Counted from the first letter of the stretch, positions 28,568-39,844 are shown. The stretch is 64,000 nucleotides of DNA from Tritrichomonas musculus (GCA_039105265.1 JAPFFF010000051.1:372001-436000); one strand, 5' to 3'. Notes: a model not told the origin generated them from the letters alone. Numbers and translations: made by a program.

Positions 28568-31273
28568 ATGGAAGATTCGAGTTTATCTGTCCAGTTGAAG
28601 AAAAATAAAACAAGAGATCATAAATTTTTTGTTTATAAAGATAAGAAATATCCTTTCAATTTCAATCTTTTCAAAGAAAATTCAAATTACTTTTACAAAA
28701 ATCGAAAACATCTAAAGAAAGTTAAAGAAATCAAACTTTTGAATGAATATGAAGCGGATAATATAGAACTGAGTGAAGAAATCATCAAAACATTCATCTC
28801 AAGTTGTCAAAACGATATTTTTGAAATTAATAAATCGAATGCGATTGAACTTCAATTTTTATCAATGAAATACGAAGTTGACGAACTGAAATCGATTACG
28901 CACGAATACATTGAAAATAATCACGAATCTCTTCTAATGAAATCATTTTTATTTAAAACGCGTCATTTGATAAATAATAAAGAAAACGAAAATATAAATT
29001 ACGATACGAGCAACGAAGAAGAAATCATTTCGAAACATTTATATGAATACATCAACGACAAAGAACTCCGTCTCCTCCCGATTGAAACATTTGATCGAAT
29101 TTTGAAGAAACATTTGAAGAATAATAACAACGAAATGAAAGATAAGAAAGACAAGAAAGATAAAGAAGACGAAATGATGAAAATATTGTTTTCATATCTT
29201 GACAAATATGGCGGAGAAGCATCGATTTTATTCTCGAATGTTGATTTTTCTCAACAACGGCTTGAAGTGATGACACGTTTACTTGATAAATATTCAAATA
29301 TTTTTGACTTCAGCATGATTAATTCGACCCTTCTGAAGACGACCAGAGAAATGATGAGTGAAATGAGTAAAATGCGATCAGAATATTCTAAGAATATTAA
29401 TGAGATGAAAGAACTCTTCAAAACACAACGATCGGAAATTGAAGAAGTTAAGCAAGAATATTTAAATATGAAAGAAGAAGAAACGAAACGAACTGAAGAA
29501 CGACGAATAATATTTGAACAAGAAGTTGAACGAATGAAAGACGAAATGAAACGACAGCGAAGTGAATTTGAATTAGAACTTCAACGAATGAAGAATAATA
29601 TGGAAGAACAGCGAAAAGAATTTGAACAAGAAATTGAAATAATGAAAGAGAAGACGAAACAACAGGGAACAGAATTTGAATTAGAACTTCAACGAATGAA
29701 AAAGAAACAAGAAGAAATTCTTGATACAAAGAAGATTGCAAAATATCAAGAAATACTTCGAGACACGATCACTAACGACGAATATCAAAACATGAAAGAA
29801 GAATCGAAACAATATATTTTTGACGAGATCATTCAAAATAAAAGTCAGAATCACAATAACATTCAAAATCAAGTACAAGAACAAGAAGAAAATACAAATC
29901 AAACCAAATCAATAGAAAAATCAATGCAAAAGTCGCCAGATTGTTTGTCAAATCGAATTTCATGCATGATGAATCTTGTTAAAGAAACAAAAATATTTGA
30001 TAATAATGAAGAACAAGAAATCAAATTCATCAAAGAAAACATCAACGAACCAAACATTTCATTTGACATGATTGAACGATTATATGAACATAATCATATT
30101 GAGAGAAACATTTTTGAAATGATGAATAATTTCTCAGAAATCATAATTGAAATCAAATATCCATCGAAATCATATCAAGGACTGATTGAAATATTTTCAA
30201 AAATGAACGAAAAACATTTTAAAGAATTTTCTCGAATCAAACTTTTTATTTGTTTTTCAAATGTTGAATACATTGAATATGACCATCAACGAAATCAACT
30301 GATAAATGAAATCAAGATTGAATCAACAGTTAAAAGAATTAACGACAATGCATTTTTAGGATGTCCTAAATTAAGAATTGTTGAAATATCAGAAGGAGTT
30401 AATGAAATTGGTTCGAATGCGTTCAGCAGTTGTTTATCATTGACACGAGTTTCTCTTCCTAATTCAATCAGTATTCTCAAAGTTGGAACATTTTCATTTT
30501 GTAAATCATTGACCGAAATTTCAATTCCACCATCAGTTACATCTATTGAAAACTATGCATTCAAAGGATGCAATTCATTATCATCAATTTCACTTCCATC
30601 ATCCATAAAGACGATAGGTCAAAATGTTTTTTATGATTGTATGACATTACATATAAAAGGCGACATTAATATTATTCCAAATAATACATTTAATTCATGT
30701 GTATCATTGACCGAGATCATCCTTCCTCCATCAGTAACATATATTGGATATTCCGCTTTTGGTGGCTGTAGTTCATTAATAAAAATAACAATTCCTTCTT
30801 TAGTTTCAAAAATTGAAAGCAATGCATTCATTAGTTGTTCATCATTGACAGAAATAAAACTTCCTTCTTCAGTTTTGGAAATCGGTAATTCAGCATTCAG
30901 TGGTTGTTCATCATTAAAAGAGATATCAATTCCGCCTTCAATAACCAAGATTAACAGTCAAGTTTTCTCCCAATGTTCATCGTTAAAACGAATATTTATT
31001 CCATCGTCTGTGCAGTCAATCGGATCCTATGCATTTGAAAAATGCAAATCACTGGAAGAAATAACAATTTCTTCATCTGTAGTAAAAATGGATTCCAAAG
31101 TTTTTTATGAATGTTCATCATTGTCACAAGTGTCAATTCTTTCTTCTGAAATTTATTTTGGAGATGATGTTTTTTATTGGTGCTCTAAATTGAAAGAAAT
31201 ATCAGTTCCCTATTCAGCGAAAATAGATAAACCCTATTCATTTCCATCAGATAAACAAATAATACGAAAATGA
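28568..31273 (+). CDS. BTB-like/BACK-like, coiled-coil, BspA-LRR protein
   Basis: 901 residues, ATG start, TGA stop. Residues about 15-115 resemble a BTB/POZ fold (FFVYKDKKYPFNFNLFKENS then LSEEIIKTFISSCQNDIFEI). A helical BACK-like region follows (about 130-250, with LDKYGGEASILFSNVDF). A long charged coiled coil (about 255-420), a Gln/Asn-rich patch (about 424-441) and the linker IEIKYPSKS...RIKLFICFS (about 526-560) lead to about 14 LRR_5 repeats (about 575-895). No signal peptide. BTB domains usually mediate dimerisation or cullin binding, so an adaptor role is possible; the BTB call is by pattern only. Bases 28779-30256 recur almost unchanged at 31521-32998. Confidence 0.82.
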   Translation: MEDSSLSVQLKKNKTRDHKFFVYKDKKYPFNFNLFKENSNYFYKNRKHLKKVKEIKLLNEYEADNIELSEEIIKTFISSCQNDIFEINKSNAIELQFLSMKYEVDELKSITHEYIENNHESLLMKSFLFKTRHLINNKENENINYDTSNEEEIISKHLYEYINDKELRLLPIETFDRILKKHLKNNNNEMKDKKDKKDKEDEMMKILFSYLDKYGGEASILFSNVDFSQQRLEVMTRLLDKYSNIFDFSMINSTLLKTTREMMSEMSKMRSEYSKNINEMKELFKTQRSEIEEVKQEYLNMKEEETKRTEERRIIFEQEVERMKDEMKRQRSEFELELQRMKNNMEEQRKEFEQEIEIMKEKTKQQGTEFELELQRMKKKQEEILDTKKIAKYQEILRDTITNDEYQNMKEESKQYIFDEIIQNKSQNHNNIQNQVQEQEENTNQTKSIEKSMQKSPDCLSNRISCMMNLVKETKIFDNNEEQEIKFIKENINEPNISFDMIERLYEHNHIERNIFEMMNNFSEIIIEIKYPSKSYQGLIEIFSKMNEKHFKEFSRIKLFICFSNVEYIEYDHQRNQLINEIKIESTVKRINDNAFLGCPKLRIVEISEGVNEIGSNAFSSCLSLTRVSLPNSISILKVGTFSFCKSLTEISIPPSVTSIENYAFKGCNSLSSISLPSSIKTIGQNVFYDCMTLHIKGDINIIPNNTFNSCVSLTEIILPPSVTYIGYSAFGGCSSLIKITIPSLVSKIESNAFISCSSLTEIKLPSSVLEIGNSAFSGCSSLKEISIPPSITKINSQVFSQCSSLKRIFIPSSVQSIGSYAFEKCKSLEEITISSSVVKMDSKVFYECSSLSQVSILSSEIYFGDDVFYWCSKLKEISVPYSAKIDKPYSFPSDKQIIRK
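28779..30256 (+). repeat. 1.48-kb segmental duplication, copy 1 (within intact gene)
   Basis: Matches 31521-32998 at a constant offset of 2742 bases with no net length change. Differences are a few scattered substitutions plus a cluster in the Gln/Asn-rich patch (about 29839-29880). Confidence 0.95.
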
Positions 31274-31520
31274 CAAATTTTATAATAAAATTCTAATTTT
31301 TCAAGATATAATAGTGATAATTATTTTTTGAGTTTGTAAATGAATGCTGAATCATAGAAAAGATACCAATAATACAAAACTGAAAATTTTTTATTAAATA
31401 CAAAAATTGTAGTTTACTTTCAGCCTCAATTAACTTTTAAATATATGCTATAACTCTCAAAATTGAAAGGATAAAATAATATAAGATAACTTTTGTAGTT
31501 CTTTCTAAAGAAAATATTAT

Positions 31521-32998
31521 AAATCATCAAAACATTCATCTCAAGTTGTCAAAACGATATTTTTGAAATTAATAAATCGAATGCGATTGAACTTCAATTT
31601 TTATCAATGAAATACGAAGTTGACGAACTGAAATCGATTACGCACGAATACATTGAAAATAATCACGAATCTCTTCTAATGAAATCATTTTTATTTAAAA
31701 CGCGTCATTTGATAAATAATAAAGAAAACGAAAATATAAATTACGATACGAGCAACGAAGAAGAAATCATTTCGAAACATTTATATGAATACATCAACGA
31801 CAAAGAACTCCGTCTCCTCCCGATTGAAACATTTGATCGAATTTTGAAGAAACATTTGAAGAATAATAACAACGAAATGAAAGATAAGAAAGACAAGAAA
31901 GATAAAGAAGACGAAATGATGAAAATATTGTTTTCGTATCTTGACAAATATGGCGGAGAAGCATCGATTTTATTCTCGAATGTTGATTTTTCTCAACAAC
32001 GGCTTGAAGTGATGACACGTTTACTTGATAAATATTCAAATATTTTTGACTTCAGCATGATTAATTCGACCCTTCTGAAGACGACCAGAGAAATGATGAG
32101 TGAAATGAGTAAAATGCGATCAGAATATTCTAAGAATATTAATGAGATGAAAGAACTCTTCAAAACACAACGATCGGAAATTGAAGAAGTTAAGCAAGAA
32201 TATTTAAATATGAAAGAAGAAGAAACGAAACGAACTGAAGAACGACGAATAATATTTGAACAAGAAGTTGAACGAATGAAAGACGAAATGAAACGACAGC
32301 GAAGTGAATTTGAATTAGAACTTCAACGAATGAAGAATAATATGGAAGAACAGCGAAAAGAATTTGAACAAGAAATTGAAATAATGAAAGAGAAGACGAA
32401 ACAACAGGGAACAGAATTTGAATTAGAACTTCAACGAATGAAAAAGAAACAAGAAGAAATTCTTGATACAAAGAAGATTGCAAAATATCAAGAAATACTT
32501 CGAGACACGATCACTAACGACGAATATCAAAACATGAAAGAAGAATCGAAACAATATATTTTTGACGAGATCATTCAAAATCAAAATCAAAATCAAAGAC
32601 AAAATTATAATCTGAATCAAGAACAAGAAGAAAATACAAATCAAACCAAATCAATAGAAAAATCAATACAAAAGTCGCCAGATTGTTTGTCAAATCGAAT
32701 TTCATGCATGATGAATCTTGTTAAAGAAACAAAAATATTTGATAATAATGAAGAACAAGAAATCAAATTCATCAAAGAAAACATCAACGAACCAAACATT
32801 TCATTTGATATGATTGAACGATTATATGAACATAATCATATTGAGAGAAACATTTTTGAAATGATGAATAATTTCTCAGAAATCATAATTGAAATCAAAT
32901 ATCCATCGAAATCATATCAAGGACTGATTGAAATATTTTCAAAAATGAACGAAAAACATTTTAAAGAATTTTCTCGAATCAAACTTTTTATTTGTTTT
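31521..32998 (+). repeat. 1.48-kb segmental duplication, copy 2
   Basis: Second copy of 28779-30256. It starts inside the BTB-like region and ends in the linker just before the LRR domain, so both ends cut through coding sequence. Near-identity shows that the duplication, or later conversion, is recent. Confidence 0.95.
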
Positions 32999-33007
32999 AA
33001 TTGTTAA
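31607..33007 (+). pseudogene. Truncated copy of the BTB-like/coiled-coil gene, lacking LRRs
   Basis: A 466-residue open frame opening at an internal methionine (MKYEVDELKSITHEYIENN) of the duplicated segment. It keeps the BACK-like part and the coiled coil but lacks the first ~98 residues, the promoter of the parent and the whole LRR domain; it ends LFICFNC then TAA. It may be unexpressed, or give a coiled-coil-only product able to pair with the parent. The frame is still fully open, as expected for a young copy. Confidence 0.7.
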
Positions 33008-33178
33008 TTGATTTAATTGTTATCAATAGATACAATCTGATTAAACTTTTTGTTATCATTTAAATATAACTAAAATTTTCATATTTTATTGAATAAGTTT
33101 TAATGCTCGATTATCACATTAGCCTTTTTTTTAAAAAAGAATTAATAAAATCTTTGACCAAATACACATTGAATTTGA

Positions 33179-33184
33179 TCATTT
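33179..33184 (+). promoter_or_regulatory. Initiator-like TCATTT at the start codon
   Basis: TCATTT directly abuts the ATG at 33185 and matches the trichomonad initiator pattern. It would give a leader of only about 4 bases. Confidence 0.4.
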
Positions 33185-36100
33185 ATGAATGATTTAGTAA
33201 AATATTTATTTTCTTCTGCAATTCCAAATGATAAGCCTCCTAAGTTGGAAGACTTTCATATTTATGTCCATAATTTACAAGAAAAAATCATAAATAATTT
33301 TCGATATTCTTCAATTGAACTTCTAACTCCATTTATCAATCTAATTTTTATAAAAATCTACGATAATTCTCAATCAGAAGATAAACAAGCTACTCTCTCA
33401 AGTGCAATTTGTTTAACTGCTTTAATTAATATTTTCCCTATTGATGAAAATATTCATTTATATCAACCAATCATTCAAAATCTACTTATTCCAGGATATC
33501 GTCCTATTATTGATGCTGGATCAATTGTTCTTGGTTGCTTTTCTCATATTTCTAGTCAAAAATGCGACATATTTTTGTCAAAATTAATTGAAGACAGTTA
33601 TTCAATTATTTCAAGCAATTCAAATAGTATTGAATCGAAATATACAGCAGCAATAATATTAAGACAACTTTCACATTCTTATCCAGAAGGATTTTTTGAT
33701 ATAACTGAATCATTTTTTAACGATTTTTATGATCAAATTCAAAACACAAAAAACGAAAAAATTGTTTCTTTTCTTTTACTTCAAATTATGAGAGAACTCT
33801 TTCAAACAGATGCAGCTTCGATTGGTTCAAACTTTTTGGAATGTTTTCATGAATTTTTAATACAAAAAACAACTCAAGTATTTTTAAAAGGAAACATTAA
33901 AAAAATGAAAATTCAATTCGATATCTTACAAATAATTTTGACAATTTCGCCAACAATTAACGAATGCTTGGCTAAGCAAATATATCAAAAATGCCTAGAA
34001 GGAACAAATTCAAGATCACAAGAAATTGTATTTTATTCAATTTACATTATTTCTTATTTATTTAATAAAAAATTGATTGCGAAAGATGATTCAATTATTC
34101 ATCAACTTTTTAAGAAGATAAATAATTCAAGAAGAATTTATTGGGAAGAAAAAGAACCAATTTTGAATAATTTAATTACTTTCTTTACCGATGAAATCAA
34201 AATAATTAACAAAATGAATAAAATTCATAAATCTCTTCCAAAATTTTATTCTGCTTCTTATTCATTTCATCTTTTGTTTTCGGTTCTTCAGGCCGGCAAA
34301 GTCAAAGATATTTCTGCAATTTTAGACAACATTATTGAATATTACAAAAGTTCATCTATTCATTTGCCAATCAATAAAGTATTAAAAGTGTTGAATAGAA
34401 ATTATAATTGGTATGAATGTTATTCTGCTTTTCGGAGAAATGTCATTTCAATTATTCGTAACGAACTTAGTAAACCGATCAATGAATCTACATCAACAGA
34501 AAACATAATTATTGCATTGAAATCAATCCAAGAGATTCCAAAATTTTCATATATGAAAGCAATTGAATTTAAAAATTTGGTCATGAAATTGATTAATAAT
34601 AAAGATTTTGAATTACGAGGATTAATTGTGGCAACCGTTATTCATTTATTTATCAAAATGCCAAATGAAATTCCATTGGATTCTATTTCTGATTTAGTTG
34701 ATTTTGCTTTGAATGATCAAGTTGTTTCTGTTAGAATTAAATCAGTTAAATCTTTTGATAATACAACTTTTCAATATCTGGGGCAAGATGAAATATTTGA
34801 AAATTTTTGTAATTTTTGTTTCGATGAATCTGCAGAAGTTCGTAAAGAAGCCTTAAAAATCATTAAAAAATTGAAAATATTCGATCTTTCGATTATGAGA
34901 CGCATTCTCTTGTCTTCTTTCGACTCGATTAAAATGGATGTTGATATAAATATTCCTGAAAGTTCTCCAGCTTTGATTGCATTTCCATATTTGATAGATG
35001 CAACAGAACCAATCATTCATATTTATGCGATGTCATTCTTTAATTTTTTTCATGAACAACTTTCTAAAAGATTTGCTGAATCAACTTTGCTTGATGTAAA
35101 TTGTGTTTATATGAATTGTATACTTTTCAAAGAAATTGATGAAACATTAATTAAAACGATTTCAAATCTTTATTTATTGTGCCCCGATATAATTCCAATT
35201 AAAAATATTCTTGATTTATTTTGTAAGATATTAAAACAAAATGTTCATCCATGTACTAAAGAGAATGTTTTGAAATCATTTAAAAAAATTGCTGGAAAAA
35301 CTACAATAACCGAAAATTGCACTGAAATTTTCAATTCGTTATTGACTGTTATTAAAAAGAAAGAATCAAAAAAAATTGTGATAAAAGCTTTAAAAATATT
35401 GGGAAATATTGGAGTTGTTAATGTGAGTAGTATTCCAATTAAAGAACCTCTTTTCTTTCGTACTTCGTTCAATGATACTTCATGTTTTAATCAATATTTT
35501 TTAAATATTTATTTCAAATTTTTAAATGATTTCTTTGACTCAAACAGCATTGATTCAATTCGTATAAAGATTGTTTTGTGTTTTTTGGATATATTTAAAG
35601 CTAATCCTTATGAAATAAAAAATCATTTAGAACCGTTTTTATCAAAATATTTAAAATTCATTGAAAAATCAACAAGCAAACAAATTCCAATTTTTTTGGA
35701 GAATTTGAACAAATTAATTATTTGTGCAGGTTCTTATATCATTCCTCATTCAATTGATATATTTCAGTCATTAAAAAATCATTGGGAATTTCAATATACA
35801 AAAGAAGTGTCAATCATTTTTAACCAACTAATCATTTCAACTGAAGGAAAAGTTGATTTCAATCTTATGCCAATGATTCATGATTCATTTGAAATAATCA
35901 GGAATAAAGATAACAATGATGATTCAGCTGTTGAACTATTCAATCTGTTTCGTACCATTATTAAGTATTACGGTGACTATGGTAATTTAATGATTGACTT
36001 TTTGATTAAAGTCATTTTTAATTCTAATTATTCATCAAATATTCAGCATTTATCTTTAGACTCAATTGAATATGTTGTTAAAGAAGTGAACATTGATCCT

Positions 36101-39100
36101 TATCTAAGAAAAATAAATCGATGTTTAAATAATGTTTTAAAACGACCAGAGAATGTCTGGCGTGCGCAAGCAACTAAAATATTAGAAGATGTTCGTTCAA
36201 TTCAAAATAAGATCATACCAAAAAATGTGATTTGTAACATTTATAATAATCAAAGTAGTAAAAACAACAGTTTTGTTGAAAATGATGAGATTGCATCAAA
36301 TCGTAATGATGATTATGATCAGATTCTTTTTTACTTAACAATTCCTTCTAATGAAAAGGCAAATATTTATCAATGGTTTGACAATCTTTGCTTGTTTTTA
36401 ATTCAATCTTGCCGATCAAATAATATTCTCAGATCAATGCTTGTTCTTCCTTCAATACCTTATTTTGGTTTTGAATTTGTTTTCTTTTCAATTTGGTTTA
36501 CTTTTTGTCAAGAAGAAAAAAACGGAATCATTGAAAAATTGAATCTAATTTTTTCAAAAAGATTCGTTCCATCTTCAATCATGATGAAATTCATCGAAAT
36601 TGTTGAATTTTCATTTCATGCTGAAATAGATTTAGCTATTGATATTCCAAAAGTTATTGATGCTTGCATTTTTTTCAAATTTTTTTCAAGAGCACTTTTC
36701 TTTCTTGAAAATAGTCCAGAATCAACGGTTATTGACGGTTATATTGAAAAACTTATCAAGATGAACATTGCACTAGATAGAAATGAAGAAGCTTTTTGTT
36801 TGGCTGAAAATAAATTGAATACTGACATTTCTGTTTGGATGAGTTTGAATGAATGGGAAGAAGCTTTGAAATTGATTAACGAAGCAGATAATGTTCAAGT
36901 TAACAATTTAAATGATAATTATATTTCTGAAGCAAATCATCTGAGCTATGATGATTTTTCATTAGATTCACTTGATGAACTTGAAGAGAACATTTCAATC
37001 ATTGATAGTAATTTGTTGATTCAAAAAGTTCAATGTCTTGCTTCTCTTGAAAATTGGAAAGAAATCATTGAGATGAAACCGTTTTTATTACAACAAAACA
37101 AAGTAATACAATCTAAACTTGCACACTTTATGTGGATGGCAGAACTTTTTCAAGGAACAAAAGAAGAAGCTTTAAAAATGGTAAATTTAACAGGTGGTTA
37201 TACAGTTACTGATTGTATTGATAAAGCAATTCTTTACATCAATTCTGGAATGAAACAAGAAGCCCAAAATGTCATTCATTTGGGATGGCGCTTTTTAGCA
37301 TCATCAATGAGCAGCATTAAAGAAAACAAACAAGAAATGAAGTCTCATATTTTTCAGGCTGAACAACTCCATGAATTATCAGAAGTGATTGACTTAAAAG
37401 ACAATGAATCATTAAAAGAAAGCATTGCAAAATCATGGAGATCAAGACTAAAATTAATCAAAAATGATTTTGAAAAACAAAAAGAATTGTTCAAAATTCG
37501 GTCTCTTGTATCTGAAATAATTGATCCAACTGAATTTGCATTCAATTTGATACAAAGTGCAAAACGAAGCTCAAAAGGAATTGAAAAGTTGATTGATTTA
37601 TTCTTCCCTGATCCAAAGTCATACAATTCTAAATTTTCTCGAATTAAACTCATTGAAAACAAAGATGAAAAAATAAATGAAGCGTTACTTTTATTGAATT
37701 CAATTCAAACAGAAAAAGTGGCAAATTCAAATAATATTATTAAACGGCTAAATAACTTCATAGGTAAAAAAATGTTTGAAGAAGCAACAAGTTATGATGA
37801 ATTAGATAAAGTATCAAAAATTTTATCCAATGGTCAAAAAAATTTCACCTTGCTTGCCCAAGTTCAAATTATTCGTGCTTTATTACATGGTGATGAAAAT
37901 ATTGCTCTTGATGCAATTAATGCTGGCCTTGCTAAATGTGTCAGTGATGAAAACAAAGCAATTGTTCTTCACCAACTTGAATCAATGACATTTCATTTCA
38001 AAAATTCAAACAAAGTTTCACAAGCCGTTATTTCAAAATTTGAATCAGTTCTTTTTAAATCTTCTCATTTGAAATACATTGTTCATTCTTCAGTTCTTTC
38101 TTTGATGAACAGAAACAATAATATTTTTAATGCAGCACATTCAATCTGCTTAATTTTAGCGAAAGAAATTCCTGATTCAATTATTTTTGATTTTGTTTCG
38201 AATCTTGAAAAATTAAAAATAAAACTTGAATCGAACCCTGATATTAAAAAAGAAATTGTGGTTTTTCAGGATTTAATCAATTGCCTTCAATTGAAAAACC
38301 CGTTTTTTTATTCACAAATAATGAGAATAATAAACAAGCTAGATTCAATATCGCACACATTGTATGATAAAACAATTGGAGAATTGAAAATTTCATTGGA
38401 TAAAATTGAAAAGAATGAATTTGAGAATGCTTTGAAAATTCTGATGAAAGTCAGGAAAAGCTTAAAGAAAGTTTATGTATCAAAATATGACAATGAATTC
38501 ATTAAGAGATTTAATTCTAACTCTGATACAATTTTGAATGGTTTAATTGAAAAACAAAAATTGAATTTAGATGACCGTTTATCAATTCAAAAAATAATCG
38601 ATTTAACTATCAGAAATGAAGAAAGCATACAAACGATTCCTCTTTCATCATTGGATATTGATCTTGATTCGAAGAAGAATTGGTCTGTATCAATTTTTGG
38701 CAAAGATATGAAAATTATGAAATTTCATCATTTTGTTAAACGTCTTGAAGATGGTCTTAAAATTGGTGTCATAGGAATGAATGGGGCCAAATATAAATTT
38801 CACCTTATTCGAGGTGAAAAGTATCATCTCAATCAATCTGTTCAATTTATGACACTTTTGAATACACTCACTCCTGTCCAATTTACGCAAAGAACAATGA
38901 TTGAATTGAAACCAAATTTGACACTCATTGAATTTTTCAAAGGTAAAATTCAACTTTTTTATTTGATTAAAAAATATCAAAAATCAAAAGGGAAAAATAC
39001 TGATGAAGAATTTTCTTCAATTCAACAAAAATATTCAAAGATAGATCCACGAAAATTTGCAGATGAAATTCAAACTAAAATTGGAGTGAATGATAGTGAT

Positions 39101-39844
39101 AATTTGAGAAAAGTGTTTTTAATTACATCAAAAGATGCTGAAATGTTTATTTATAAAACAACAATGTTTGCTAAATCGATGGGAACACTTGCAGGTGTTT
39201 CTTATATAATTGGTGGCGCTGATAATAGTCCTCATGGAATAATTATTGATAAATCAAATGCAGAAGTGACTTATTCTAATTTTAAAGTTACAGGATTGAG
39301 TCAAAAAGTGCCTTTTAGATTAACAAGAATGATAAAATGTGCATTTGGGCCATATAATGAGAATTGTCAATTTAAAATTATGTTAACAAAAGTATTAAAA
39401 GGGGTAAGAAAGTTTTCAAATTCTTTAGCAACATGTCTTCAATTCGCACTTGATGATGAACCCTTCATTCCAGTAAAATTGCCAAAGAAATATTTGAATC
39501 GATATTCGGTCTATCATAAAAATGTTTCTTTTGATTTAGGTTCGCCTTCTTCATCAATTGATATCGATTCAGAATCAGATGATAATTATGTAAGAAAAGC
39601 ATATAAAATAAAAAGATCTAATTCGCCTCTGATTCCTATTTCTTCAGAAAATAAATTAATATTGTCATCGCCTGCTACTGAAAGTATTGAATATTATGAA
39701 AGCAGAGGAGCAATTGATAAATTTTATAAAAGAGTTTCTGGCGATGGTAGAGATATAAATATTGAAGTTGATAATTTGATTTTCAAAGCCCAGGATTTCT
39801 TCAAATTTGCTCTAATGCCAATTGAATTCTATCCTTGGTGGTAA
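33185..39844 (+). CDS. TOR-like PIKK with degenerate kinase domain (pseudokinase)
   Basis: 2219 residues, close to normal TOR length. HEAT-like helices fill about residues 1-1080. A FAT region follows (about 1080-1560); its LHELSEVIDL and SWRSRLKLIKND...IRSLV segments match TOR. The FRB position (about 1700-1790) is weak. The kinase-like domain (about 1850-2110) keeps YKFHLIRG, NTLTP, SYIIGGADNSPHG and the PIKK signature VPFRLTRMI. A FATC end closes the protein (FFKFALMPIEFYPWW). Catalytic parts are changed: Arg1876 replaces the ATP lysine, DRHPSN reads DNSPHG (2013-2018) and the DFG position reads NFK (2032-2034). I infer a TOR- or TRRAP-like scaffold without phosphotransfer. A standard TOR presumably lies elsewhere in the genome. 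Confidence 0.85.
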   Translation: MNDLVKYLFSSAIPNDKPPKLEDFHIYVHNLQEKIINNFRYSSIELLTPFINLIFIKIYDNSQSEDKQATLSSAICLTALINIFPIDENIHLYQPIIQNLLIPGYRPIIDAGSIVLGCFSHISSQKCDIFLSKLIEDSYSIISSNSNSIESKYTAAIILRQLSHSYPEGFFDITESFFNDFYDQIQNTKNEKIVSFLLLQIMRELFQTDAASIGSNFLECFHEFLIQKTTQVFLKGNIKKMKIQFDILQIILTISPTINECLAKQIYQKCLEGTNSRSQEIVFYSIYIISYLFNKKLIAKDDSIIHQLFKKINNSRRIYWEEKEPILNNLITFFTDEIKIINKMNKIHKSLPKFYSASYSFHLLFSVLQAGKVKDISAILDNIIEYYKSSSIHLPINKVLKVLNRNYNWYECYSAFRRNVISIIRNELSKPINESTSTENIIIALKSIQEIPKFSYMKAIEFKNLVMKLINNKDFELRGLIVATVIHLFIKMPNEIPLDSISDLVDFALNDQVVSVRIKSVKSFDNTTFQYLGQDEIFENFCNFCFDESAEVRKEALKIIKKLKIFDLSIMRRILLSSFDSIKMDVDINIPESSPALIAFPYLIDATEPIIHIYAMSFFNFFHEQLSKRFAESTLLDVNCVYMNCILFKEIDETLIKTISNLYLLCPDIIPIKNILDLFCKILKQNVHPCTKENVLKSFKKIAGKTTITENCTEIFNSLLTVIKKKESKKIVIKALKILGNIGVVNVSSIPIKEPLFFRTSFNDTSCFNQYFLNIYFKFLNDFFDSNSIDSIRIKIVLCFLDIFKANPYEIKNHLEPFLSKYLKFIEKSTSKQIPIFLENLNKLIICAGSYIIPHSIDIFQSLKNHWEFQYTKEVSIIFNQLIISTEGKVDFNLMPMIHDSFEIIRNKDNNDDSAVELFNLFRTIIKYYGDYGNLMIDFLIKVIFNSNYSSNIQHLSLDSIEYVVKEVNIDPYLRKINRCLNNVLKRPENVWRAQATKILEDVRSIQNKIIPKNVICNIYNNQSSKNNSFVENDEIASNRNDDYDQILFYLTIPSNEKANIYQWFDNLCLFLIQSCRSNNILRSMLVLPSIPYFGFEFVFFSIWFTFCQEEKNGIIEKLNLIFSKRFVPSSIMMKFIEIVEFSFHAEIDLAIDIPKVIDACIFFKFFSRALFFLENSPESTVIDGYIEKLIKMNIALDRNEEAFCLAENKLNTDISVWMSLNEWEEALKLINEADNVQVNNLNDNYISEANHLSYDDFSLDSLDELEENISIIDSNLLIQKVQCLASLENWKEIIEMKPFLLQQNKVIQSKLAHFMWMAELFQGTKEEALKMVNLTGGYTVTDCIDKAILYINSGMKQEAQNVIHLGWRFLASSMSSIKENKQEMKSHIFQAEQLHELSEVIDLKDNESLKESIAKSWRSRLKLIKNDFEKQKELFKIRSLVSEIIDPTEFAFNLIQSAKRSSKGIEKLIDLFFPDPKSYNSKFSRIKLIENKDEKINEALLLLNSIQTEKVANSNNIIKRLNNFIGKKMFEEATSYDELDKVSKILSNGQKNFTLLAQVQIIRALLHGDENIALDAINAGLAKCVSDENKAIVLHQLESMTFHFKNSNKVSQAVISKFESVLFKSSHLKYIVHSSVLSLMNRNNNIFNAAHSICLILAKEIPDSIIFDFVSNLEKLKIKLESNPDIKKEIVVFQDLINCLQLKNPFFYSQIMRIINKLDSISHTLYDKTIGELKISLDKIEKNEFENALKILMKVRKSLKKVYVSKYDNEFIKRFNSNSDTILNGLIEKQKLNLDDRLSIQKIIDLTIRNEESIQTIPLSSLDIDLDSKKNWSVSIFGKDMKIMKFHHFVKRLEDGLKIGVIGMNGAKYKFHLIRGEKYHLNQSVQFMTLLNTLTPVQFTQRTMIELKPNLTLIEFFKGKIQLFYLIKKYQKSKGKNTDEEFSSIQQKYSKIDPRKFADEIQTKIGVNDSDNLRKVFLITSKDAEMFIYKTTMFAKSMGTLAGVSYIIGGADNSPHGIIIDKSNAEVTYSNFKVTGLSQKVPFRLTRMIKCAFGPYNENCQFKIMLTKVLKGVRKFSNSLATCLQFALDDEPFIPVKLPKKYLNRYSVYHKNVSFDLGSPSSSIDIDSESDDNYVRKAYKIKRSNSPLIPISSENKLILSSPATESIEYYESRGAIDKFYKRVSGDGRDINIEVDNLIFKAQDFFKFALMPIEFYPWW

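Noticed and set aside
29448-29741. Minus-strand open frames with hydrophobic products (also 32190-32483)
   Set aside because: They mirror the charged coiled coil on the plus strand (GAA/AAA read as TTC/TTT) and recur only because the segment is duplicated.
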